Shown here piece by piece: positions 27,201-34,331 of a DNA stretch of 64,000 nt. The DNA comes from Streptomyces sp. NBC_01262. Its GTDB lineage: Bacteria > Actinomycetota > Actinomycetes > Streptomycetales > Streptomycetaceae. Every line of letters starts with the position of its first letter. Position 1 is the stretch's first letter. Under the pieces are notes generated by a model. It was not told the origin of the DNA and ran no database searches. It saw only the letters and a list, made by a program, of their open reading frames with translations. Both the position numbers and the translations under genes were made by a program. The stretch spans positions 9,346,501 through 9,410,500 of the forward strand of contig NZ_CP108462.1 in assembly GCF_036226365.1 (NCBI RefSeq), given 5' to 3'.

Positions 27201-27658
27201 ACACCGGCCGCCTTCGCAGCCTCACGGCTCAGGACCCGCACCTGCGCGGTACCGGAGACCGCGTCAACGCCCACCGGGGAAACCGTCACCGGCAGTCCAC
27301 CGGCGGTGAGTTCGCTCTTCCCCCGGCCCTGGAGGTGCGCGGTGCCCGCGCCCGCCTTCGGCCAGACCGACTTCTGCTCGGCCAGTGCCGCCTTCGCCTG
27401 CGCGGCGTTGGCCGCCTTGGCCTTGGCGACAACGGCCCGCGCCTTCTTGTCGCCCAGGCCCGTCACGGCACGGACCTTGCTGACCCGCTGCTTGTCCACA
27501 TCGGGCTTGCCCAGACCGCCGCTCGCAGCGGCGGCGGGTGTCAGCCCGACCGGTGCGCTCAGGGCCAGGGCGAGGGACACCGCCAGGGCGCCTGTCCGCA
27601 GTCGGTGGACCGGCCACCGGACCGGCGGCGTGGAGCGGGCTTTTGTACGGGCACTCAT
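21203..27658 (-). CDS. Secreted RHS/YD-repeat polymorphic toxin-like protein
   Basis: This is a 2151-residue exported protein. A signal peptide covers ~1-45 (TGALAVSLALALSAPVGL). Residues ~260-330 hold a Ser/Gly-rich SpvB-like entry (SWSYPLSAPP-type, SLSYDSGSSDG). From ~900 to ~1860 there are many YD-type repeats (YDALGRKTATW, YDVLGRVSGTW, YGYDATGNTTTRLDG). The RHS-core end is YDAALGRFVSVDP ... NGYTYGSNNPGAFSDPTGEA at ~1855-1892. YD repeats build a shell that encloses the C-terminal cargo. Beyond the core, ~259 residues form the variable end (KPKKKPAKAGHYTVG, then an acidic middle and a beta-rich tail DRYDFNKGMSDIASGAADD), which matches no toxin class I know. It lies between the LamG gene and a lipoprotein. 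Confidence 0.85.
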   Translation of the reverse strand: MSARTKARSTPPVRWPVHRLRTGALAVSLALALSAPVGLTPAAAASGGLGKPDVDKQRVSKVRAVTGLGDKKARAVVAKAKAANAAQAKAALAEQKSVWPKAGAGTAHLQGRGKSELTAGGLPVTVSPVGVDAVSGTAQVRVLSREAAKAAGVKGVLLTAAAADPGTAEVTVDYSAFASAYGGGWSGRLHLVQLPACALTTPEKAACRAQTPLGSHNDISGQSVSAKVALTATTTASATVLALAATSGESASGSGDYTASPLASSSTWEAGSSSGGFTWSYPLSAPPAAAGPVPSLSLSYDSGSSDGKTASTNNQSTQIGEGFDISSSSYVERSYGSCDDDGQDDKFDLCWKYDNASLVLNGKSSELVKDDTTGVWRLNNDDASTVTHSTGATNADNNGEYWTVVTGDGTKYVFGLNKLSGADTERTNSVWTVPVYGDDSGEPGYDQGDSLSGRSLTQGWRWNLDYVEDPLGNAMSYWYTAETNYYAKNDADTATTAYTRGGYLTKILYGQRSDTLFTADASDKVTFSYDERCTASDCSELKDSTSDNWPDVPFDSICKEDADCDAKSPSFFTRKRLTAVDTYAWSTAADPDAFTAVDSWALTQAFLDGGDIGDTSDQTLVLKSIKHTGKNGTDIALDPVTFGYQMRANRVDSDSDDILPLSRPRIETVTTETGAITTVTLSEPECVRGSNMPAAEDNDTKSCYPTYWNINGAEDASLDWFHKYRVTAVNTSDPTGQNEAVEHAYSYAGPAWHYNDDPFTKSDERTWSNWRGYGKVTDTTGISGGTQTKTVSLYLQGMNGDKQKDGTTRSVSVSGIDFTGLDVADQTDSAPYSGVLREQITYNGSTAVTVTVNDPWLKKTSTQHKSYADTEAYYVRTAKTYTHTYLTASASWRSTSTATTYDDYGMAATVSAAGDTAKSGDETCTRTWYARNDTLGINSLVSRTRTVGQLCTVAETALSLPTSSALRGDVLSDTATVYDSTATAWTASQSPVKGQANWTGRASAYPASATSGERAPSSWQTVSTKTYDTLGRVATSTDAGGNTTYTTYTPVAAGPLTRTKVTNAKTQNAYTYVDYARGTPTKVYDVNNKITESTYDALGRKTATWLSNRSRSAGYSASYTYAYSVTNDAPSWTSVSKLKADGITYNTTYSVYDALLRPLQTQSPSPVGGRVLTDTRYDSRGLAYETFADIFDSTATPSGTYTRAEYGEAPKQTETTFDGAGRTTSSSLYVYGVKKWSTATSYTGDSTATTAASGGSAVRTITDALGRNTERREYSGASPADTGYGATVGAAYTSTAFTYTRDGKQLTIKGPDTTVWSYGYDLFGRQTSATDPDKGTTTTGFNSLDQVAWSRDAAGRTVVSAYDVLGRVSGTWSAASTADLTSTTEEQIDANKLTAYVYDTLAKGQLDSSIRYVGGVSGSAYTKKITEYDSLYRPTTTQLVLPAGDALVTSGAVSATTTFTSGYNLDGTQQFATEPAAGGLGAESVSTDYNSLALPTALSGSSGYLLAASYSALGQAEQLTLGTSSAAGTKKAYITNTFEEGTDRLTRSAVTDQTHGYELQELNYTYDDVGNVLAISDPTTLGGSGAADNQCFSYDGYRRLTEAWTPSTADCSTSKRTTANLGGASSYWTSYTYSDSGLRATETTHAGSGDTAKKYCYTATQKHAVTATTTGTTCTGVTATYGYDATGNTTTRLDGTASQSLVWSEEGKLSKLVEGSSTTNYVYDTDGNLLIRRNTAGETVLYLGATEVHLDTSTTTAKYWAQRYYTVGDSTVAVRTNKTGTQTLSFLAADSHGTSSLALDATTQAVTKRYTTPFGAARTGGTGTWADDKSFLGKTADSSTGLIHVGSREYDAALGRFVSVDPALEIDRAQTLNGYTYGSNNPGAFSDPTGEALMECMTGEIKCYGGKPVSTKPKKKPAKAGHYTVGAPSEPYVYYQDYFPYDPSVKATAGDHLSWAKWTGKMTLGGIASALGFYSDGSLSDAIGAYSHYRDGDGDDYEVNYQAAYLGDEGIKGAVDGEIGHAQEAAELLGKKTGSKNFSVTGDAVNVGGAHYPQTENWQKALGEHKIWGSGDIKVKGDQFSMRLTIHAKDRYDFNKGMSDIASGAADDENGRFATLGWARPFMVSGTLTRVVTWTRGNIAQSTSVTSVNNR

Positions 27659-27715
27659 GACACAACCCCCATGTTTGGAAGAACTAGAAGCAACGCGCAG
27701 CGCGCAGCATGCAGC

Positions 27716-27759
27716 GCCCGGCCGGGCGGCGGCAGAAGGCTGCCGCCGCCCGGCCGGGC
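27716..27759 (-). terminator. 20-bp perfect stem-loop between LamG and YD-repeat genes
   Basis: GCCCGGCCGGGCGGCGGCAG pairs with its exact complement at 27740-27759 around the loop AAGG. It lies 12 bases after the LamG stop and 57 before the YD-repeat start on the same strand. It may terminate the LamG transcript or work as an attenuator or processing site that sets the ratio of the two proteins. Confidence 0.7.
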
Positions 27760-27771
27760 AAGGTGCGGGGA

Positions 27772-30700
27772 TCAGTCCCCGACGGTGTTGGCGATCTGGT
27801 CCTGGCCGGCCATCGCGCCGGCCCAGATCCGGATGTCGGTGATCGTTCCGGGCAGGTAGTGGCCCCAGGCGGAGCTGGTGAAGCCCTTGCCCGCCGCGAA
27901 CTCACCGGCGCCCATGACCGTCGTGTAGACGGTGTCGTCGCCGTTCTGGTTGAGGCCGAGGTAGAGGCTGGCGGTCCCGGACTGGGCGTCGAAGACGCCG
28001 GTCAGCCGTACCGGGCTGCCGAGTACGGCCACCTCGTCGGAGGTGACGCCCTCGAAGGCACCGGCCGCGTTGATCCGGCCGAAGTGCCACAGGCCGACGG
28101 GGACGGTGGTTTCGGTCTCCGGGTCGAGCTCGGTACCGGTCAGCTCGTACCAGAAGCCCCACGCGGAGCCGTCACTGCTGCGCTGCCCGATCACCTGGGC
28201 GGTGTAGCCCGTGCTCTTGGCCGCCAGCGCGGTGGCGTCGAGTTCCACGGCCGTGGTCGCGGTGAACGACCCGGACTCGTCGACCACCGGCCCGGAGGCG
28301 GTGGCCGCGTCGTCCGTACCGTCGAGGACGATGCCCGTGCCGTCCAGCGACGCGCCGCCCGACAGAGTGAGGGTACGGGTGTACAGGGACGCCGCGTTGG
28401 CGATGGTGGTGCCGGTCGCGCCGTCGGGGTTCCAGTCGGCGACGAGCTCGGCTCCCGCGTAACCGTTGGAGGTCAGCAGGCGGGCGTTGGTGGAGATCTC
28501 GTCGCTGCTGAGCTCGCGCTGCCAGGCCTGTACCTCATCGACCTGGCCGCCGAAGTAGTCGGCGTAGGTACCCGTGGTGTAGGAGGTCCGGCCGATCATG
28601 AAGCTGCCCGCGGCGGCTGTCGGCTGGCCGGTGTCCAGCGCCACCGGGGAGCCCTGGGGCTTGCCGTTGACGTACAGCTGGATGGTGCCGGCCTCGCTGT
28701 CGTACACACCGGTCAGGTGGGTCCAGATCCCGAACGGGACGCCGGTGGTGGTCGCGATGGACCGGATGATGTGCGAGGTCCCGGCCGAGTCGCGCCAGTG
28801 CCAGTTGAAGATCCACGCCTTGTACGCCGTGGAGTAGTAGATCGTGAAGCCGGCGGCGGTGGCGTCGGTGCTCACCTGGGACACCACGGCGTAGTTGTGC
28901 GCCGGGGTCGAGGCGATCCGGGCCCAGGCCGAGACCGTGTAGGAGGCCCGGGTCTCCAGGACCGCGCCGGTGGTCGCCGCGTAGCCGGCCGTGGCGTCGA
29001 GGACGAGGCCGGTGTCGGTGACCGGGGTGGCCAGGTCGGTGCCGGTGGCGTCCTTGGTGATGACCCCGCGACGGCCACGGCCGTCGCGCGATGCGCCGGT
29101 GGAGCTGAGAGTGGCGTTGTCCTGATCCGCTGTCACCGTCGTCGAGGTGTCGAGGGCCGCGCCACTGGCCTCGTCGAAGTGCCACGTCCCGACGGGGCCC
29201 GATCCCTCGGCGACCACGAAGTCGATGGCGTTCTGGGCGCCCCAGCCGATGGTGTCCTTGGCCCGTACGTAGATGGTGTACGTGCCCGAGGTGGTCGGGG
29301 TGATGTCCTTGGTCACCGTCGCACCGGAGATCGCGGTCGACCAGGAGGTCGCCGTGGACAGCTTGTACTGGTAGGCGGTGTTGGTGGTGTCCCCCGAGTG
29401 CGGGGTGAAGGTGAAGGTCGCCTTGGTGCCGGGGCCGCCGCCGGGCGCGCAGGCGTTGGCCGTGCACTGGGAGTACGGGCCGGCCACCGCGATCCCGGGG
29501 GCCTTCGGGCGGGTCGAGTCGACCTTGAAGTAGCACCAGCCCGTGGTGGCCGCGTTGGAGGGGGACGACAGCCAAGTCGCGTAGCTGTTGGTGTAGTACG
29601 AGCGGGTCCACGACCGGTACCGGTACAGCGTGCCGTCGGTCAGTGTCGGAGTGGTCGCGTACAGCTTGTCGTTGTCGCTGGCGTGGCCGGTGGTGGGCCG
29701 TTCCATCTCGGTGATGGCCTGGGACCAGGTGCTGCTGGTGTACTTGTCCACGTCGAAGGCCGCGCGCAGCAGGGCGTCGTCCTCGCCGCCCTTGGCGGTC
29801 TGCACCGTCGAGGTGAGCTGCGGGGTCGGGTCGGAGACGATCAGCGGGTCGCTGCTGTCGGTCTCGCACTGCGTGCCCGTACCGGTGACGATGCCGATTG
29901 CGGTGGGCTTGGCGGGGATGCCGACGAAGTCGATGTCCAGTACGGCGTCGTCGTCGAACCGCTTCCAGCCGTTGGGGTCGGTCTCGTCGTGCGCCTTCAG
30001 CATCAGGGTGAGGCGTGAGAAGTCACCGGCCGCGAACTTCTTCACGGTGGAGGTGAGGTTCTCGTTGGTCTCGTCCGGGTTGTCGTTGAACTCGATCGCC
30101 GCATCCGGCTGGCTCGGGTCGCAGGCCGTACCGCGGCCCGCGGAGACGTACCGGTCCACCATCAGGTCCCAGTTCCCCGGGCCCGGCCAGTTGGTGGAGC
30201 TGGAGATGTTGTTGGAGCGGGCCAGGTCCACCCACGACGCGGTGCAGGACATCGAGAACCGCTCGGTCACCCGGAAGGTGGCGTCGAGGACGTGCTTGCC
30301 GGCCAGTTTGGACGGCGAGAACTCGAAGTACATCCGGTTCTTGTAGCCCGAGCCGCAGTAGTACGAGTAGCCGCCGGTGGTGTAGGTGCCGCAGTACCCG
30401 ACGCCCTTGCCGTCGTCGCCGCCGGAGAAGTTGTAGAAGGTGTCGCCGTCGGAGGAGAGCAGGGTCCGCTCGGCCTCGCCCCAGGACACGTCCGGGTCGA
30501 TGTAGAGCGGGTACACCGTGTCGTCACCGGTCAGCAGCTTCTGGTTCGGCACGACGGAGACCGAGTCCGCGTCCGCCTGCACCGGCAGCACCGCGGCGGC
30601 GTCACCGTCGCTGGGGCCCTCGGCGGCGTCCGGGGTCTCGTCACCCGAACCGTCCTCGCCGGGGGCCGCGTCGTCCACCGCCGTGGTGACGAACGCCGCG

Positions 30701-31566
30701 CTGACCGCGCCGGTCTTGTTCGCGGTGGTCTTGTTCGCGGTGGTGCCGGCCGTGGTGGCCGTGGTGGCCGTTTCCGTGGCCGACGCCTCGGAGGCGTCGC
30801 CCGCCGAGTCCCACATCTGCGCCGCCGGGGCACGGAAGACCGTGTTGCCGTCGGTGTCCACCGCGGCCAGTCCACCGCCCCACTCCCGGACGTCGAGGCC
30901 CTGGGAGTCCAGCGAATAGTCGATCTTTTTCAGCTCGGGATTGGCCGCAGCCTCCGCGGACTTGACGACCAGCACCTGCCGTACGCCCTCGACCGTGGCC
31001 GTCAGCCTCAGGTCCACACCCGGCAGCACATCCGCGTACAGCGCCGAAGCGCCGTCGAGCTCCGGTTCCGGCAGCTTGCCGGGCCAGCCCAGCGACAGCG
31101 ACGCGCCTTCCTCGGCCAGGGTCACCAGATCGGCGCCGTCGCCGCCGTCGGACAGGGAAATGCCCAGCACCGCCGCCTTCGGCCCGATCGAACCGTCCGA
31201 CCGCCGCACCAACGTCGCGTCCGGCGTGGCCCACGAACCGTCAGAAAGCTTCGCACGCACCGGAGTCGCCGACTGGATCAGCTTGAACGTCACCCCGTCA
31301 GGGTTGGCGTAGGTCGTCGAGTACTCGGTCCGCTGACCGGCGATCTCGACCCGCTCACCGGATTCGGCCGCCCTGGCGGCTGCGGTCTCCGCCTCGGTCG
31401 TCGCGCCCGTGCTGTCCGTAGTGTCCGCGTGCGCCGCGATCGGTGCGGATATCCCCAGCACCGGCAGCCCTGCCAGCAACGCGGTCGCGACCGCACCGCT
31501 GACGGCCCCTCGCGCACCACGCCCGGATCGTCTGCCGACTTTGCGGCACGACAAATCTCGCCCCAT
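27772..31566 (-). CDS. Secreted LamG-domain protein, partner of the YD-repeat protein
   Basis: This is a 1264-residue exported protein. A long signal peptide ends near 47 (VATALLAGLPVLGISAPIAAHA). Residues ~55-330 form the conserved N-terminal region of actinobacterial wall-associated RHS partners (RTEYSTTYANPDGVTFKLIQ, LPGVDLRLTATVEGVRQVLVV), with a low-complexity Thr/Asp/Ala insert at ~250-310. The middle has DNRLRE-like stretches (YFEFSPSKLAGKHVLDATFRV). Two LamG/concanavalin-like domains follow (~780-970, ~1080-1255), with GPVGTWHFDEASG and WTHLTGVYDSEAGTIQLYVNG. The ATG at 31566 has GGGGGG upstream; a TTG seven codons earlier is possible. Such genes commonly precede RHS genes in Streptomyces and may aid binding or display. 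Confidence 0.82.
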   Translation of the reverse strand: MGRDLSCRKVGRRSGRGARGAVSGAVATALLAGLPVLGISAPIAAHADTTDSTGATTEAETAAARAAESGERVEIAGQRTEYSTTYANPDGVTFKLIQSATPVRAKLSDGSWATPDATLVRRSDGSIGPKAAVLGISLSDGGDGADLVTLAEEGASLSLGWPGKLPEPELDGASALYADVLPGVDLRLTATVEGVRQVLVVKSAEAAANPELKKIDYSLDSQGLDVREWGGGLAAVDTDGNTVFRAPAAQMWDSAGDASEASATETATTATTAGTTANKTTANKTGAVSAAFVTTAVDDAAPGEDGSGDETPDAAEGPSDGDAAAVLPVQADADSVSVVPNQKLLTGDDTVYPLYIDPDVSWGEAERTLLSSDGDTFYNFSGGDDGKGVGYCGTYTTGGYSYYCGSGYKNRMYFEFSPSKLAGKHVLDATFRVTERFSMSCTASWVDLARSNNISSSTNWPGPGNWDLMVDRYVSAGRGTACDPSQPDAAIEFNDNPDETNENLTSTVKKFAAGDFSRLTLMLKAHDETDPNGWKRFDDDAVLDIDFVGIPAKPTAIGIVTGTGTQCETDSSDPLIVSDPTPQLTSTVQTAKGGEDDALLRAAFDVDKYTSSTWSQAITEMERPTTGHASDNDKLYATTPTLTDGTLYRYRSWTRSYYTNSYATWLSSPSNAATTGWCYFKVDSTRPKAPGIAVAGPYSQCTANACAPGGGPGTKATFTFTPHSGDTTNTAYQYKLSTATSWSTAISGATVTKDITPTTSGTYTIYVRAKDTIGWGAQNAIDFVVAEGSGPVGTWHFDEASGAALDTSTTVTADQDNATLSSTGASRDGRGRRGVITKDATGTDLATPVTDTGLVLDATAGYAATTGAVLETRASYTVSAWARIASTPAHNYAVVSQVSTDATAAGFTIYYSTAYKAWIFNWHWRDSAGTSHIIRSIATTTGVPFGIWTHLTGVYDSEAGTIQLYVNGKPQGSPVALDTGQPTAAAGSFMIGRTSYTTGTYADYFGGQVDEVQAWQRELSSDEISTNARLLTSNGYAGAELVADWNPDGATGTTIANAASLYTRTLTLSGGASLDGTGIVLDGTDDAATASGPVVDESGSFTATTAVELDATALAAKSTGYTAQVIGQRSSDGSAWGFWYELTGTELDPETETTVPVGLWHFGRINAAGAFEGVTSDEVAVLGSPVRLTGVFDAQSGTASLYLGLNQNGDDTVYTTVMGAGEFAAGKGFTSSAWGHYLPGTITDIRIWAGAMAGQDQIANTVGD

Positions 31567-31656
31567 GCTCCTACCCCCCAATTGCAAAAAGTCTTACAAG
31601 CCTTGGATCAAAGCTGACGCGCACACGACAGGTCAATGACTTTAAGTTGATCTCAC

Positions 31657-31674
31657 GTGGCCGCAACAGGCCAC
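31657..31674. promoter_or_regulatory. Inverted repeat upstream of the LamG gene
   Basis: GTGGCC, a six-base loop GCAACA and GGCCAC form a perfect inverted repeat about 90 bases before the LamG start. TTGATC (31647-31652) and GATCAA (31680-31685) lie almost symmetrically outside it. The surrounding 260 bases are AT-richer than average and hold no gene. It could be an operator or the tail of an unseen transcript. Confidence 0.35.
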
Positions 31675-31829
31675 TTGATGATCAAGAAGAACCGATGCGC
31701 AGGGCGGTCCGTCACATGGAATGCACAGTTCCGAACGGCCATTTCCGCAAACCTCACTACATACCTCGCCCCTGTCACACCCGCACCGCTGTCCTGTTCC
31801 GGAACTTTCGTTGACGTGCCGGGGCGGCC

Positions 31830-32735
31830 TCAGCGGCTCAGGGCGGTTTCCTGCTGCATGTGCGACAGTTTCGCGGGATTGCGTACGGCGTACAGACCGG
31901 TGATGAGGCCGTCGTCGATGCGGATCGCCATGACGGTGTCGATCGCACCGTCGAACCGGATGATCAGCGCCGGGTGGCCATTGACCTGTACCGGCCCCAG
32001 GGACGCCGTGGCGAGGTTGCCCAGCCCGGCGGCCAGCAGGCGGGCCACCTTGTCGGCCCCCATGACGGGGCGCAGGACGGCCTGCTTGACTCCGCCGCCG
32101 TCGCCCAGGAAGACGACGTCCGGCGCGAGGATGTCGAGCAGGCTCCGCAGATCGCCCGTGTCGACCGCCCGCTGGAACGCGTCGAGCGCGTTCCGGGTCT
32201 CGATCGGGGAAACGATCCCGCGCGGCCGGCGCGCCGCGACGTGTGCCCGTGCCCGGTGCGCGATCTGGCGGACCGCGGCCGGGCTCTTGTCGACGGCTTC
32301 GGCGATCTCGTCGTACCCGAGGTCGAACACCTCGCGCAGCACGAACACCGCCCGCTCGGTCGGCTGCAGAGTCTCCAGCACCAGCAGCATCGCCATCGAC
32401 ACGCTGTCGGCCAGCTCGACATCCTCGGCCACATCGGGCGCGGTCAGCAGCGGCTCGGGCAGCCAGGTGCCGACGTAGGACTCCTTACGGCGGCCGAGCG
32501 TGCGCAGGCGGTTCAGCGCCTGGCGCGTGGTGATCCGGACCAGATACGCGCGCCGATCCCGCACCGTGCCGAGATCGACCCCCGCCCACCGCAGCCAGGT
32601 CTCCTGCAGGACGTCCTCCGCGTCGGCGGCCGAGCCGAGCATCTCGTAGGCGACGGTGAACAGCAGGTTGCGATGGGCGACGAACGCCTCGGTGGCGGGG
32701 TCCGTGCCCTCTGGGTGCTCGTTGCTCTCGCTCAT
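31830..32735 (-). CDS. sigJ: ECF sigma factor, ECF41 (SigJ) type with C-terminal SnoaL-like domain
   Basis: This is a 301-residue sigma factor. Region 2 lies at ~14-85 (RNLLFTVAYEMLGSAADAEDVLQETWLRW), region 4 at ~115-170 (ERAVFVLREVFDLGYDEIAEAVDKSPAAVRQIAHRAR), and a SnoaL/NTF2-like domain at ~190-300 (FQRAVDTGDLRSLLDILAPDVVFLGDGGG). ECF41 members lack a separate anti-sigma factor; the fused C-terminal domain modulates activity. ATG 32735 has AGGAG upstream. The divergent AhpD-like gene is the usual ECF41 partner, and both promoters carry the ECF41-type motif. Confidence 0.9.
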   Translation of the reverse strand: MSESNEHPEGTDPATEAFVAHRNLLFTVAYEMLGSAADAEDVLQETWLRWAGVDLGTVRDRRAYLVRITTRQALNRLRTLGRRKESYVGTWLPEPLLTAPDVAEDVELADSVSMAMLLVLETLQPTERAVFVLREVFDLGYDEIAEAVDKSPAAVRQIAHRARAHVAARRPRGIVSPIETRNALDAFQRAVDTGDLRSLLDILAPDVVFLGDGGGVKQAVLRPVMGADKVARLLAAGLGNLATASLGPVQVNGHPALIIRFDGAIDTVMAIRIDDGLITGLYAVRNPAKLSHMQQETALSR

Positions 32736-32782
32736 CACCGGCTGCTCCTGCCTGCTCGCTCTCGACGACGTCACGCGCACAA

Positions 32783-32809
32783 GACGCCGGCCCGCGCGGC
32801 TTTGTGACA
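32783..32809 (-). promoter_or_regulatory. ECF41-type promoter of the sigma factor gene
   Basis: On the minus strand TGTCACA (32809-32803), exactly 16 bases, then CGTC (32786-32783). This equals the motif established for ECF41 sigma factors (TGTCACA-N16-CGTC) and indicates autoregulation. Confidence 0.75.
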
Positions 32810-32843
32810 CCCGTGCGCGGTGGCGTACGTCACACGACCGTCC

Positions 32844-32870
32844 CGTCACAAGGGGCGAGGCGCCGGCATC
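32844..32870 (+). promoter_or_regulatory. ECF41-type promoter of the AhpD-like gene
   Basis: CGTCACA (32844-32850), 16 bases, then CATC (32867-32870). Each box differs from the ECF41 consensus at one position and the spacing is identical. It lies about 40 bases before the AhpD-like start. Confidence 0.6.
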
Positions 32871-32911
32871 TCATGTTCGGCCAGCGCAACACCACGAGTG
32901 AGGACGAAGTC

Positions 32912-33397
32912 ATGGACGCACGATTCAACCTGTTCGACAACGAGCTCGCCGCCAGGTTCGCCAAGCGGTTCGCCAACGCCAGCCTGGTGATCCACCAGTC
33001 GCCGCTGCCGAAGTCCACCCAGGAGCTGGTGTCGCTGCGCGCCAGTCAGATCAACGGCTGCGGCTGGTGCATCGACGCGCACACCAAGGAGGCCGCGGCC
33101 GCCGGCGAGACCGCGGTCCGGCTCCACCTGGTCGCCGCCTGGCGCGAGTCCACCGTGTTCACCGAGGCCGAGCAGGCCGCGCTGGCGCTCGCCGAAGAGG
33201 GCACCCGGCTCGCCGACGCCCACCAGGGCGTGTCCGACGAGACCTGGGCCCAGGTGCGCAAGCACTACGACGACGACCAGATCGCCGCGCTGGTCTCCCT
33301 GGTCGCCATGATCAACGCTGCCAACCGGCTCGCGGTGATCGTGCACCAGCGGGGAGGCTCCTACGAGCCCGGCATGTTCGCCGCCGCGGCCAACTGA
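32912..33397 (+). CDS. Carboxymuconolactone decarboxylase/AhpD-like protein
   Basis: This is a 161-residue helical protein of the AhpD-like superfamily. The redox motif is SLRASQINGCGWCIDAHTKEA, with the CxxC pair and the following histidine, so a peroxidase or thiol-disulfide role is expected rather than decarboxylation. ATG 32912 is preceded by GAGG; the frame upstream shows no start context. It is divergent from the ECF41 sigma factor gene. Genes of this class are the best-known targets of ECF41 sigma factors, and the promoter fits. Confidence 0.9.
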   Translation: MDARFNLFDNELAARFAKRFANASLVIHQSPLPKSTQELVSLRASQINGCGWCIDAHTKEAAAAGETAVRLHLVAAWRESTVFTEAEQAALALAEEGTRLADAHQGVSDETWAQVRKHYDDDQIAALVSLVAMINAANRLAVIVHQRGGSYEPGMFAAAAN

Positions 33398-33428
33398 TCG
33401 GCGCACCGGGCGGCGCGCAGGGCGCCGG

Positions 33429-34067
33429 TCACCCCGGAGACGCCTCGGGGTCGAGGAACCGGGTCATCACGTGCAGAGCGTCAGCGAGGGCTTCGCCGGG
33501 CGGGGGGCCGGCCGGCTCGCCGGGCTGCAGGGCCCAGTCCTCCACGACGATGCGCAGCGCGGCATTGAGCATGCCTGCTTCCAGGCGGACCGCGAGGTCG
33601 TGCTCGGACCGGTCGGTGCCTTCGGCGATGAGCCGGGCGAACAAGACCTCGGCGTCGAAGTGCGTCTCCAGCCAGATGGCGCGCAGGCCGGGCTCGTCAC
33701 GGCTCAGGCGTACGAGGTCGCGCAGGGCTCCCACGCCCTGCGCGGCCATCACTCCGGGATCGTCGGCGCTGGCGAAGGCCTGGGCGAGCGAGCTGCCTGT
33801 CCGCCAGTGGTCCCGCAGGCGTTCGGTGATCATGTCCATGCCTTCGGTGAGCAGGGGGCGTACGCACTCCTCCTTCGAGCGGAAGTAGCGCCACAGGGTG
33901 CGTGTGGACACCCCGGCGGCCGAGGCGATGTCCTCCGCGGTGGTCGCCGCGACGCCCCGGGCGACGAAGAGCCGGACCGCCTCGTCGGCGATCTCCATGC
34001 GCGTGGCCAGGCGGCGCCGCTCCGTCAGTGGCGGTCGCCCCGTGTGGTCACCGGATCGCACGGCCAT
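33429..34067 (-). CDS. TetR family transcriptional regulator
   Basis: This is a 212-residue repressor. The helix-turn-helix at ~22-68 reads RMEIADEAVRLFVARGVAATTAEDIASAAGVSTRTLWRYFRSKEE, a classic TetR N-terminus with the WRYF element. The C-terminal ligand domain is helical. It starts at 34067. It is divergent from the GMC oxidase gene with 264 bases between; a long inverted repeat in that gap (34104-34140) is its probable operator. Confidence 0.87.
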   Translation of the reverse strand: MAVRSGDHTGRPPLTERRRLATRMEIADEAVRLFVARGVAATTAEDIASAAGVSTRTLWRYFRSKEECVRPLLTEGMDMITERLRDHWRTGSSLAQAFASADDPGVMAAQGVGALRDLVRLSRDEPGLRAIWLETHFDAEVLFARLIAEGTDRSEHDLAVRLEAGMLNAALRIVVEDWALQPGEPAGPPPGEALADALHVMTRFLDPEASPG

Positions 34068-34103
34068 GCACCCCTCCTCGACATGGGTGGGCCGATCTTA
34101 GTT

Positions 34104-34140
34104 CATGTCGCACTGAGACTTTGTGGCACGGTGCGACATG
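34104..34140. promoter_or_regulatory. 10-bp inverted repeat, candidate TetR operator
   Basis: CATGTCGCAC and GTGCGACATG are perfect inverted copies 17 bases apart. The first lies 36 bases upstream of the TetR start. The wide spacing suits two dimers or a looped contact. It also precedes the GMC oxidase gene, so both may be repressed together. Confidence 0.5.
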
Positions 34141-34331
34141 CGGTGCTACGGTATCGGGCGCATCAGCTCCCTCATGGGCACGTCAATCCCCGCCGCCCTC
34201 TCCTGTCCCTCGCGTCTGCGGCGGCGTGCACATCGGGAGTTCGCACCACCTGAGTCACGAATGAGCTCGCCCCCCACAGTCCGGCCCTCGTGGGCCCGCG
34301 GCCCACGACCGGCCCTCCCGACGGGAGTCTC

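Noticed and set aside
31773..31799. TGTCACA at 31773 as a further ECF41 promoter
   Set aside because: No CGTC-like -10 follows at 16 bases and no gene starts downstream on that strand at a suitable distance.
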